From IMG/VR virus record IMGVR_UViG_3300006921_000048, positions 1 through 37,538 of that record: a DNA stretch of 37,538 nt, one strand, 5' to 3'. Shown here in pieces: positions 7,858 through 15,756 of this stretch (position 1 is the first letter of the stretch; each line of letters starts with the position of its first letter). The position numbers and the translations under genes are program-made. The notes under the pieces were generated by a model. The model searched no databases and was not told where the DNA came from. It saw only the letters and a program-made list of their open reading frames with translations. The stretch is from a virus.

Positions 7858-7889
7858 ATTATATATAATCCTATGATTTTTATTGTCAA
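7858..7889 (-). promoter_or_regulatory. Sigma70-type promoter of the replication operon
   Basis: On the minus strand a perfect TTGACA (7889-7884) is followed by TATATA at a spacing of 16 (7867-7862) or 18 bases (7865-7860), inside an alternating AT run that also holds a perfect TATAAT at 7863-7858, too far from the -35 for normal spacing. Transcription would start near 7853, only about a dozen bases before the ATG at 7840, leaving room for the ribosome site. Host RNA polymerase would therefore transcribe the replication genes. Confidence 0.6.
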
Positions 7890-7892
7890 GAT

Positions 7893-8231
7893 TTATTTTG
7901 AAAATAAATCTATTTCTAGTGGATAATAAGTTTTTTCTTGCCTGTCCCATTTTAACAACTTATATTTACCATTTGTTATGTCCGAAACTACTGAACATAC
8001 TACTCCAATAGTAGCAGGATCGCCTGATAATAAAAGATAATCTTCTGACGTAAAGTCTTTTAGAAGAGTTCTAAGTTTTTGAATTAAGGGTCCAGGGGAA
8101 AAAATCATTTGACTATATGCAGGGAGAAGACAAGTTATGTCTCCATATTTTTGAGCACCCATTACATTTATTTTAGGTTTACCGCTCTCTTTATCTATAG
8201 GAATATCCTGTGTTAAATAAACTTTTGTCAT
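7893..8231 (-). CDS. Unknown small phage protein, probably early (112 aa)
   Basis: From ATG 8231 the protein begins MTKVYLTQDIPIDKESGKPK and contains NVMGAQKYGDITCLLPAYSQ, SPGPLIQKLRTLLKDF and EDYLLLSGDPATIGVVCSVV, ending with KLLKWDRQEKTYYPLEIDLFSK. The last part (dyLllsGdPa.ig...) resembles small phage proteins often found near helicase genes, but I know no function. I prefer ATG 8231 to a GTG at 8264 because neither has a strong ribosome site and the extra eleven residues do not look conserved. It is divergent from the SNF2 helicase with a short AT-rich shared promoter region, and its stop lies three bases from the next promoter. Confidence 0.75.
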   Translation of the reverse strand: MTKVYLTQDIPIDKESGKPKINVMGAQKYGDITCLLPAYSQMIFSPGPLIQKLRTLLKDFTSEDYLLLSGDPATIGVVCSVVSDITNGKYKLLKWDRQEKTYYPLEIDLFSK

Positions 8232-8260
8232 TGACTTTATTTCTTTTATATATATATCTA
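8231..8260 (+). promoter_or_regulatory. Possible promoter of the plus-strand SNF2 helicase
   Basis: TTGACT at 8231-8236 is followed, after 16 to 18 bases, by TATATC or TATCTA at 8253-8260. Transcription would start near 8266, about 22 bases before the helicase ATG. The -35 box overlaps the ATG of the divergent gene, so the two directions could compete. The region is so AT-rich that the -10 cannot be fixed by eye. Confidence 0.4.
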
Positions 8261-8287
8261 TCACTTAGAAAGAAAAAGTAAACAGAT

Positions 8288-9718
8288 ATGATGTACAAAT
8301 TTAAAACTAAGCCTTATGCTCATCAAACAAAAGCATTAGATTTATCTTGGGAAAAAGAGTCTTATGCATATTTTATGGAAATGGGTACAGGTAAATCTAA
8401 AGTCTTAATAGATAATGTGTCTATGTTATATGACAAAGGTTTAATTAATGGTGTATTAATTATTGCACCCAAAGGTGTATATAAAAATTGGTATGATGGT
8501 GAAATACCTGATCATATGGTTGACCATAATAATAGAAAAACTGTTTTATGGACTTCTACTTTTACAAAAGAAAAAGAAAAAGAATTAAATACTTTGTTTG
8601 AAACAGGGACGGATCTTCATATTTTAGTTATGAATGTAGAAGCTTTTTCTACTAAAAAAGGTTTGATGTGGGCACAAAAATTTCTATCTTGTCACAATAC
8701 TTTAACAGCTATTGATGAAGCTACGACTATAAAAAACCCTAGTGCTAAAAGAACAAAAGCTATTTTATCTCTATCAAAAAATTCTAAGTACAGAAGAATT
8801 TTAACAGGTTCTCCTATCACTAAATCACCCTTAGATCTTTACACACAATGTGAATTTTTAGATCCTTATCTATTAGGTCATCATTCTTATTATACTTTTA
8901 GAGCTAGATATGCAGTAATGAAAAATATGCATTTAGGTTCTAGAACTGTTCAAGTAGTTACAGGATACAAAAATTTAGGCGAGCTGTCAGATAAATTAAA
9001 AGAATTTTCTTATCGCGTGTTAAAAGACGATTGTTTAGATTTACCACCAAAAACTTTTATGAAAAGAGTTGTTAGTTTAACTCCTGATCAATCTAAAGTT
9101 TATCAACAAATGAAACAAATGGCTCTAGCTCATTTGCGTGGAAAAGTATTGACAACTAATACAGTATTGACTCAACTTATGAGACTTCATCAAATAACAT
9201 GTGGTCATTTTGTTGCTGATGACGGAAGTGTACATGAGTTGCCTTGTAAAAGAATGGAAGAGCTAATGACAATTTTAGACGAGACAGAAGGTAAAGTAGT
9301 TATATGGGCTCACTATCAAAGAGACGTAACAAGAATAATAAAATCTATTGTAGAAAAATATGGTGAAGATTCTTTTGTAGATTATTTTGGTTTAACTCCA
9401 CAAGAAGAAAGACAAGACAATATTAAAAAATTTCAAGAAGATGATAAATGTAGATTCTTTGTGGGTACTACTCAAACAGGTGGTTATGGTATTACATTAA
9501 CTGCTGCTAGTACCATGGTTTATTTTTCTAATGGTTATGATCTAGAAAAAAGAACTCAGTCAGAAGCTAGAATAGATCGTATTGGCCAAAAAAAACCTAT
9601 GACATATATTGATATTATTTCTGAAAATACTGTTGATGATAAGATTGTTATTGCTTTACGTAAAAAACAAAACATCGCTAGTGAGATAATGGGTGAAGAT
9701 TTAAAAAATTGGATCTAA
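8288..9718 (+). CDS. SNF2-type superfamily 2 helicase/translocase
   Basis: This is the only plus-strand gene. Motifs in order: PYAHQTKAL (Q-like, about 9-17), Walker A MEMGTGKSK (K36), Ia IIAPKGVYKNW, Walker B AIDEATTIKN (D143, E144, then AT instead of the usual GH/AH), motif III LTGSPITKSP (172-181), the C-lobe KVVIWAHYQRD, motif V TQTGGYGITLTAAST and motif VI QSEARIDRIGQ (424-434). It is a compact 476-residue SNF2 core with no accessory domain. The family translocates on duplex DNA and remodels protein-DNA complexes; in phages it is found near replication or recombination genes. Two ATGs (8288, 8291) follow a purine-rich AGAAAGAAAAAG. It ends interlocked with a convergent minus-strand gene. 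Confidence 0.95.
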   Translation: MMYKFKTKPYAHQTKALDLSWEKESYAYFMEMGTGKSKVLIDNVSMLYDKGLINGVLIIAPKGVYKNWYDGEIPDHMVDHNNRKTVLWTSTFTKEKEKELNTLFETGTDLHILVMNVEAFSTKKGLMWAQKFLSCHNTLTAIDEATTIKNPSAKRTKAILSLSKNSKYRRILTGSPITKSPLDLYTQCEFLDPYLLGHHSYYTFRARYAVMKNMHLGSRTVQVVTGYKNLGELSDKLKEFSYRVLKDDCLDLPPKTFMKRVVSLTPDQSKVYQQMKQMALAHLRGKVLTTNTVLTQLMRLHQITCGHFVADDGSVHELPCKRMEELMTILDETEGKVVIWAHYQRDVTRIIKSIVEKYGEDSFVDYFGLTPQEERQDNIKKFQEDDKCRFFVGTTQTGGYGITLTAASTMVYFSNGYDLEKRTQSEARIDRIGQKKPMTYIDIISENTVDDKIVIALRKKQNIASEIMGEDLKNWI

Positions 9719-9912
9719 AGTTTTTCAAATAAAATAACTATTATAGCAAACATACCGCCTACTAAAGCAGTCATAGCATAACGCATATGATTTTTAATTT
9801 CTTTAATATCATTTTCTATACTTGAAATTTTTTGATGAGTTTGTTTTTGCATAATACGACAAAGTTTTTCGTGTGATTCTATTTTTTCTAGTGCTAAATT
9901 TTTTTTAGACAT
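9715..9912 (-). CDS. Small coiled-coil protein with C-terminal membrane helix
   Basis: The 65 residues divide into a charged helical part (residues 1-44, with heptads HQKISSIENDIKEIKNHM) and one C-terminal membrane helix (about 45-62, AMTALVGGMFAIIVILF). This layout is like XhlA-type cell-surface hemolysin/holin proteins, in which a coiled coil precedes a single membrane span. It is the only obvious holin-like candidate outside the left end. No lysin is beside it, so a lysis role is only a suggestion; it could also help DNA entry with the ejection proteins. ATG 9912 overlaps the stop of the 1339-residue gene as TAATG, and its own stop codon interlocks with that of the convergent helicase gene. 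Confidence 0.8.
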   Translation of the reverse strand: MSKKNLALEKIESHEKLCRIMQKQTHQKISSIENDIKEIKNHMRYAMTALVGGMFAIIVILFEKL

Positions 9913-12900
9913 TATGATATACCCCTTGATTTCTTTCTTATCAGTTTTTCTGCCGGAGATAAATAAACTTCTTCTGTTCTAGTTAAACCAGAAGCCATCA
10001 TTTGTTGATTTATAGGTGGTTTAAATGTCCCAGGAGCAGGCATAGGCGTAGGTGGTAAAGGTGTACCAGATGTTGATGATTGATCACCTACTTGTGGTTG
10101 TTGAGGTAAGTATTTTTCTAGATTTAAACTAAAAGGTTCATTCAAATTCTGATTATACATATCATCTATTATTTGATCCATTATAGGAGAAGCAGCATCA
10201 TAAGGACTTGGAACTCCTAACTTCTCAGCATCTCTATCTATTTTTTCAACAATGTTATCACTAGGTATAAATGGTTTAACGTCTCCATCTAGTAATCTTT
10301 CTAGTATTCTAGGAGATAAACCTCTTTCTTCAAACAATTCAAACAATTCATCTTCTGTAACCCCTAAAGTTTGAGCTGCATTTACCACTTGTTTCATTTC
10401 TCTTTGACTATCAAACAATTGTTTATTAGCTATAAAAAATCTTTCTATCATATCTTTAGGATCTACTATTCCTCCTTTTAAAACTCCAAACTTTCCTCCA
10501 GTGAAATTTTTAATATCATTGGACATGTCTCTTTGAAATTTATATAAACGATAGCCCATACTTTTCTTTGGATCTATTTTAATAGGTCTCATTCCAAATA
10601 TACCTGCAATCTCTGGTCCTATTTCAAATTCTTCTCCATAATCTCCTGGTTGACCCATTATAGCTTTGTAAGTTCTTTTAAAAGGTTGAGTAGTTGGCAT
10701 TAATGTATTTGCAAGGTGGGTAGTTATAATTTGATATTTCTCTGGTTCAGGAGTTCTATCATTATATAATTGTTTTCCTTCATTAGTCATTCCATTTCTA
10801 GAATAAATATCCATAAACGCTTCTGTAAAAATAGACTCAGAGATAAAAGGTTCTGCAGTTTTAGCTGTAGATTCTAAAAGTCCTTTCATAAAACCTTTTA
10901 ATAAAACATCCTCATCTTCTATACCTCTTTGAATATTTGAAAGAACGGTTTGAAAAGGTCTTGTTAAGGTGTCATAAACATTATTTCTGCTCCAGTCGAT
11001 ATAATAAAACTCATCATCAATAGGATCTTTCATAATAATTTTTTGAGAGTTAACTGCCCAAGGTGCAACAAAATAATTAACTGCATCAGACTCTTCATCC
11101 GATACTCCAAATATAGATTTTGATCCTTCTACAATTGCAAGAGGCAAAGCTGCAGTAGCAAAAGTCATCCCTGTTAATCTTTTTAAACCTATAGCTCTGG
11201 TAACTGGATTTTTAATTTCTTTTAACGCTTGATTAAAAACACCATAACCTGTTCTAAATATTTCAGAAGGCCAAGACATAAAGTTTCCAAAAGGTGACAT
11301 CCTCGCTGCTCGTACAATACTCCCGACTCTAGCATAGTTAGGAACTGTGTTTTTAACAATGTTAGCTGCGTCTTGTTTTAGTGTTTCAATCATATTATCT
11401 CCAACTACCATACCAGATTTTTCATATGCTTTTTTAAGTCTTGCTAACTCAACTTCAAAATTAAATATTTTCCAAAAATCATCTTCAGCAACGTATGCAT
11501 CTTGCATAAATTTTCCAGTTCCTTTAACTCCTTTAGCTACGTTTTTACCTAAAGTATTTAACATTGGTTTTAAAACACTATCTGTTGCAATATTACCTTC
11601 TCCAAATCTTACATCTTTCATAAGATTTTTAAGATCTCCCATTCTAACGTTAGTATTAGTAACCCCTAACCTTAAATACTCTCTGTATTTTGCCATAGCT
11701 TCAGGCTCTCTCATACCTACCTGAATTACTTTTCTTGCATTATTCATAGCTTCTGCAATTAATCTAGGATCTGTTAATATAGTTCCGTTAGCAACAGAAA
11801 ACATTCCTGAGCTTAAAAAATTTCTTATGTGAGTTGGAATAGATAAAATAGTTTTTGCAAACTGAGCTCCAGCTTTAGGTGTTAATAATAAATTTCTCCA
11901 TAGCCAAGAAAAAGTTTTACCAATAGGTCCACCAGTTTCTCCTCTCATAAAATTTTGTAGATTAGATACTGAACTAAATCCTTCAGCTATATCTTCTGTA
12001 GTGTAGATTGTTTCGTCAGGAAAATATTTCTGCATACCTTCAGGCATTTTAACAATTTTAGAATTAGGACCAAAAGCTTGTTTAGCAGCTAAAGGTGTCG
12101 CATGAAAAAAACCTCGTTGACCATATGGAGTTGCAGCGTTGACTCCACTTTTTATAACTTTATCTGTAGCCAACATGTTTTGAAACATCTCTCCACGTCT
12201 TGTAATAGTAGAAAGTCTACCCATTGTTTCATATATAGAGTGTCTTGCATCTTCTATTTCTCCAAATAATTCTCTAAATGCTTTGCTACCTTTACCAATA
12301 ACTTCAAAAGATCTTTTGCCATCAGGTAAATTTTTACTTACTGTTTGTGCAAATGTTTTTAAATTATATGGATCTTGTGCACCTTTTGTTAAGTTAGGGT
12401 AACCAAAAGTAGGAAGTGTATCTTTCCTAGGATCCATTTTTGAAACTGATTTTACAATATCAGAAATAAAACCATCCGCTGTTTCAGCTGTAATTGGTTG
12501 ATTATTTTTAGCAGCATACCTCATAAATATATCTCTTACTTTATCTACTGCATCTGATGTAGGTTTATATGATTGAAAAAATCCAGCGTTTGGATTATCA
12601 AAAATTTCAAAAGTATTTGAGATAGAGTTTTTAACTCTATTACCTAAAAGTTTAGACAGCTCCCCTGTAAGACCTGGTGGCAGGTCAACAATCCCTGGAG
12701 TACCTGCAGCTGTTTCAATTAATTTTGCAAAGTGTTCTCTACTGTTTCTTAGTCCTTTTAATACTACTTCTATTCCTTCTGGTTTAGCACCAGCTTTACT
12801 CATTGTATCTATAACTTTTAAAGTTAGTTCTTCGTCTAAACCTTTTGTAAGAGGTCCAGAAAATAAAGTTTCATCTAAAAGTTTTAAAAAATTTTTTCTT

Positions 12901-13931
12901 TCTTTTTGATTAACAGAATAAAAAAATCTTTTAGTTTCAGGAAATATTTTATTCATTTCTCTATCAATTCTAGTTACGTTTTCCATAGCAAGATTAGTGT
13001 CTGCCATTTTAGTTGCTTGTTCAGTTTCTTTTGCTAATGCTTGTTGGATAGGTTTTTGACCTCTAAATCTAAACACAGAACCAAATTTATCTAAAGCTTT
13101 TTCTATTGCAGAATTACTATAAGCTAAATCTCTTCCTCCTTTAGCTAATGTTACAGCAAATTTTCCAGCTCCATATACAAACGGAGTTACGAATAAAGAC
13201 TCTGCTCCAAACTTAGTTCTATTTAAAAGATTCTTGAGTCCCGCTTCTTTTCCCTCTAATCCTTTTACTTCTTCTTGTTGAGTAGGCCCTGCTTCAAACA
13301 TATCTCCAAAGGTACCTATTTTTTCTGTGTCTGTGACTAGTGTTTCTCCCATGGCTCCGCCTACAACAATAGCTCCAAATTTTTGTCTACCTGTAAGTTT
13401 GTTTAATTGTTCAGCAGTCTTAATTCCTTTTCTAACATTTTCTGCAGAATTATTAACTACGGTTCCTGCTTTTCTTGCGGTTAAGTATTTAGATGCAAGT
13501 TTAGTTGCAAACTTAGCACCCGCTGCTCCAGGTATACCAATACTAGCTAAAGCTTCTGTTAGTTTTCCTACGGCTCTTTCTTGTGCCATTTCTTCAAAAG
13601 GATTTAAGTCATCAAAAAATTGTTCTACTTTAGCTGCAGTGTTAGTATCTAAACCAACATCTATTAATTCAGCCCCTAAAGATACAATACCTTCAGGTAC
13701 TTTTAAAAGACCTGACGCTGTACCAACTAATGCTGATTCAATGTTACTAAGTTTTTGATTGTTTTCTGCTTCGGGTTGAAGCTCTGATCCTGGGTATAGA
13801 AATCTACCCATTGATAGTCCACCTAAGATTGCTTTAGCTCTGCCTAACGTTTCAGAACTTTCTTGATCTTCTACCTCTACTTTTTTATCTTTTACTTTTG
13901 TGTTTAGTAAGAAATCTGTGTAAGAAGCCAT
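9912..13931 (-). CDS. Giant putative internal virion / DNA ejection protein (1339 aa)
   Basis: The largest non-fibre gene encodes 1339 residues without a recognised enzyme motif. The N-terminal quarter is alanine/glycine-rich with several amphipathic or mildly hydrophobic segments (GIPGAAGAKFATKLASKYLT; FGAIVVGGAMGETLV), the middle is helical and charged, and near residues 970-990 there is a hydrophobic stretch (GMTFATAALPLAIVEG). The last 60 residues are proline-rich and end in AEKLIRKKSRGIS. Size, helical content, membrane-prone segments and position at the end of the tail cluster fit the large ejection proteins of podoviruses such as T7 gp16, though no lysozyme domain is seen. AGGAG precedes ATG 13931. 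The role is inference; that it is a real gene is certain. Confidence 0.85.
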   Translation of the reverse strand: MASYTDFLLNTKVKDKKVEVEDQESSETLGRAKAILGGLSMGRFLYPGSELQPEAENNQKLSNIESALVGTASGLLKVPEGIVSLGAELIDVGLDTNTAAKVEQFFDDLNPFEEMAQERAVGKLTEALASIGIPGAAGAKFATKLASKYLTARKAGTVVNNSAENVRKGIKTAEQLNKLTGRQKFGAIVVGGAMGETLVTDTEKIGTFGDMFEAGPTQQEEVKGLEGKEAGLKNLLNRTKFGAESLFVTPFVYGAGKFAVTLAKGGRDLAYSNSAIEKALDKFGSVFRFRGQKPIQQALAKETEQATKMADTNLAMENVTRIDREMNKIFPETKRFFYSVNQKERKNFLKLLDETLFSGPLTKGLDEELTLKVIDTMSKAGAKPEGIEVVLKGLRNSREHFAKLIETAAGTPGIVDLPPGLTGELSKLLGNRVKNSISNTFEIFDNPNAGFFQSYKPTSDAVDKVRDIFMRYAAKNNQPITAETADGFISDIVKSVSKMDPRKDTLPTFGYPNLTKGAQDPYNLKTFAQTVSKNLPDGKRSFEVIGKGSKAFRELFGEIEDARHSIYETMGRLSTITRRGEMFQNMLATDKVIKSGVNAATPYGQRGFFHATPLAAKQAFGPNSKIVKMPEGMQKYFPDETIYTTEDIAEGFSSVSNLQNFMRGETGGPIGKTFSWLWRNLLLTPKAGAQFAKTILSIPTHIRNFLSSGMFSVANGTILTDPRLIAEAMNNARKVIQVGMREPEAMAKYREYLRLGVTNTNVRMGDLKNLMKDVRFGEGNIATDSVLKPMLNTLGKNVAKGVKGTGKFMQDAYVAEDDFWKIFNFEVELARLKKAYEKSGMVVGDNMIETLKQDAANIVKNTVPNYARVGSIVRAARMSPFGNFMSWPSEIFRTGYGVFNQALKEIKNPVTRAIGLKRLTGMTFATAALPLAIVEGSKSIFGVSDEESDAVNYFVAPWAVNSQKIIMKDPIDDEFYYIDWSRNNVYDTLTRPFQTVLSNIQRGIEDEDVLLKGFMKGLLESTAKTAEPFISESIFTEAFMDIYSRNGMTNEGKQLYNDRTPEPEKYQIITTHLANTLMPTTQPFKRTYKAIMGQPGDYGEEFEIGPEIAGIFGMRPIKIDPKKSMGYRLYKFQRDMSNDIKNFTGGKFGVLKGGIVDPKDMIERFFIANKQLFDSQREMKQVVNAAQTLGVTEDELFELFEERGLSPRILERLLDGDVKPFIPSDNIVEKIDRDAEKLGVPSPYDAASPIMDQIIDDMYNQNLNEPFSLNLEKYLPQQPQVGDQSSTSGTPLPPTPMPAPGTFKPPINQQMMASGLTRTEEVYLSPAEKLIRKKSRGIS

Positions 13932-13939
13932 GTCATCTC

Positions 13940-14902
13940 CTACTCTTCAAATGGGTCTAGTTTAATTTCCTCAAAATTTATATCTAAAAACTTAACATCA
14001 TTTCCATCTCTTAAAACATAAGCAGCGCCTTCAACCATACTATCTCCATATTGAACACCATCTTCTGCTATATATAAAACGAAAGGTTTTAAAGGTTCTC
14101 CTGGTACGTATTCATCAACAGTTGCTACTCTATCAGACATCCCTGCATTATCTGATCTTCTTTTATGAAATTCTTTTATTCTTTGACTTTGGTTAAATGC
14201 CCTTTGAGATTCTATATCTCTTTTACTTCCAGATATATTAGCTAATGCAAACTCAGCGTTAACTTGTTCAATTATTTCTCTACCTGTTCTGAAAAACGTA
14301 TATCTTGCTTTAAATTCAGGTGTTAAGTTTCCGTTTTCATCATATATTGGTTTGTTCTGTTTAGTAAATTGTTCTTTTACGTCATCAAAATCTTTTTGAC
14401 TTGCAGTTCTATTGTCGTTACCTAAATTTTGACTTGCTTCGTAAGCTCTTTTTTCGTTTAACATTTTTTCATTATAAGCTCTTAGTTCGTCTCTATCTAG
14501 TTGACCTAAAGTTCTTTGTAAGGCAGCATTTTTTATACCTTGATTTCTACTTCTAAATTGATCTGTTTCACTAAATAATTTTTCCATAGGATCTCCAGAC
14601 ATTGCTCTACTTATTCTTTGTAATGCAGTTCCACCTCTTTGATTACCTAAGTTACCAGCAGCTCTAGATAAATATCTTAAAAAACGAGTATCTTTAGGAG
14701 AGCCCATAGCATCTCTAATTGATTTTTCATTCATAGAAAACATTTTATCAAAACCTTCTATTCCTCTATTTTGTGGTTTAGGTAAAGGCATTAGAGGTTG
14801 AGGCATAGTACCAAAAGCAAAATTAGCTCTCATAGTAGACAGGCCCTCTTCTTTAATAGGTCCACCTCTTCTAAACATAGGTCTTTTTAATAAAGTTCTC
14901 AT
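13940..14902 (-). CDS. Putative internal virion protein with RRGGP N-terminus (320 aa)
   Basis: The N-terminus reads MRTLLKRPMFRRGGPIKEEG, a start I recall from virion proteins of uncultured marine phages. A proline-rich linker (PQPLMPLPKPQNRG, about 34-47) follows, then a helical charged body (80-260) with many N, Q, R and K residues, and an acidic beta-type C-terminus (KFLDINFEEIKLDPFEE). No membrane helix or catalytic motif is visible. It lies between a glutamine-rich protein and the giant putative ejection protein, so I infer a place in the injected or head-lining set. The start overlaps the upstream stop (TAATG at 14902). Function unknown. Confidence 0.82.
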   Translation of the reverse strand: MRTLLKRPMFRRGGPIKEEGLSTMRANFAFGTMPQPLMPLPKPQNRGIEGFDKMFSMNEKSIRDAMGSPKDTRFLRYLSRAAGNLGNQRGGTALQRISRAMSGDPMEKLFSETDQFRSRNQGIKNAALQRTLGQLDRDELRAYNEKMLNEKRAYEASQNLGNDNRTASQKDFDDVKEQFTKQNKPIYDENGNLTPEFKARYTFFRTGREIIEQVNAEFALANISGSKRDIESQRAFNQSQRIKEFHKRRSDNAGMSDRVATVDEYVPGEPLKPFVLYIAEDGVQYGDSMVEGAAYVLRDGNDVKFLDINFEEIKLDPFEE

Positions 14903-15756
14903 TAGCCTGATATAGCTCCGTATATACCGCCAAGATTTCCACCCATCTGTAAAGCAGTTTCTAACGGCGATAGTTGAGGTGACATCATTGCACCACCTCC
15001 GATTTGTTGTGCAGGCATTCCGCTTGCTAAAGATCCAAGACCTGTACCAAAGAATGAAGTTCTTTCATACGGCTCGTAAGCTTGTAGTCTTCTTCCTTGC
15101 CTGTTCGCATCTTCTACAGCTTGTCTGTACGCTAGATCCGCGCCACCCGCTGCTTGTAAACCGGCTACACTTTGACCAGCTAATGCCGGTTGTAATGTAG
15201 CTAAATTAGTTTGTTGACCAAATGCTTGATTAGCCATTTGATTAGCTTGACCAAAACCTTGTTGTAACATTGAAGCTTGTAATGCTGCTCTGTTCTGATC
15301 ACTCTTAGCTTGGTACTGTGCTCTTTGAACACCTTCTCTACCACCACCAAAAGCGCCAGCGCTTACAGCTTGGTCTGCAATATTTTGCATTCCTTGTTGT
15401 GATTGAAGGTCATATTCTTGCATAGTTGTATCAATTACATCTTGTTGATACGGAGACATAAATTGTTGATAAGCTCCTGGACCAGAATATTGTTCTGCTG
15501 TTTTTAAATAAGGTTCAAATCCAGCGATACCTGTTCCAGCTCCAATACTTTGAACGCCACCTGTCTTAGGATCAAATGTAATTGAACCAAGACCTGCTTG
15601 TCTAGCTAATTGTTGTTGAGCTGCTTGTCCAAATTGCGATTGTCTTTGAACGTTAGGAGCAAAAGAACCTGTATTAATAGGTTGTTTAACTAAATTTTGT
15701 AATCCAGATAAATAGGATTTTTGTCCTGCTTCTAAAAATGCGGGTTGAACAGACAT
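14902..15756 (-). CDS. Gln/Ala-rich putative ejection protein (284 aa)
   Basis: The protein is unusually rich in Q, A and G, for example QFGQAAQQQLARQAG, NRAALQASMLQQGFGQANQM and a glycine-rich AGAFGGGREGVQRAQYQ near residues 140-150. It lacks cysteine and charged clusters. Alanine/glutamine-rich helical composition is typical of small podovirus ejection proteins (T7 gp14, P22 gp7 type), and the C-terminus is glycine-rich and weakly hydrophobic (ETALQMGGNLGGIYGAISG), which could enter a membrane. It is flanked on both sides by TAATG junctions with other putative virion proteins. I place it in the internal virion group by composition and context; no motif proves it. Confidence 0.83.
   Translation of the reverse strand: MSVQPAFLEAGQKSYLSGLQNLVKQPINTGSFAPNVQRQSQFGQAAQQQLARQAGLGSITFDPKTGGVQSIGAGTGIAGFEPYLKTAEQYSGPGAYQQFMSPYQQDVIDTTMQEYDLQSQQGMQNIADQAVSAGAFGGGREGVQRAQYQAKSDQNRAALQASMLQQGFGQANQMANQAFGQQTNLATLQPALAGQSVAGLQAAGGADLAYRQAVEDANRQGRRLQAYEPYERTSFFGTGLGSLASGMPAQQIGGGAMMSPQLSPLETALQMGGNLGGIYGAISG

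Noticed and set aside
8232-8264. GTG start adding eleven residues to the 112-residue protein
   Set aside because: The sequence upstream of the GTG is pyrimidine-rich, with no ribosome site, and overlaps the likely divergent promoter.
11347-11724. A 125-residue plus-strand frame antisense to the giant virion gene
   Set aside because: Low-complexity composition rich in L, S, P and F, typical of the reverse of an A/K-rich gene; no ribosome site. The same applies to 13327-13758.
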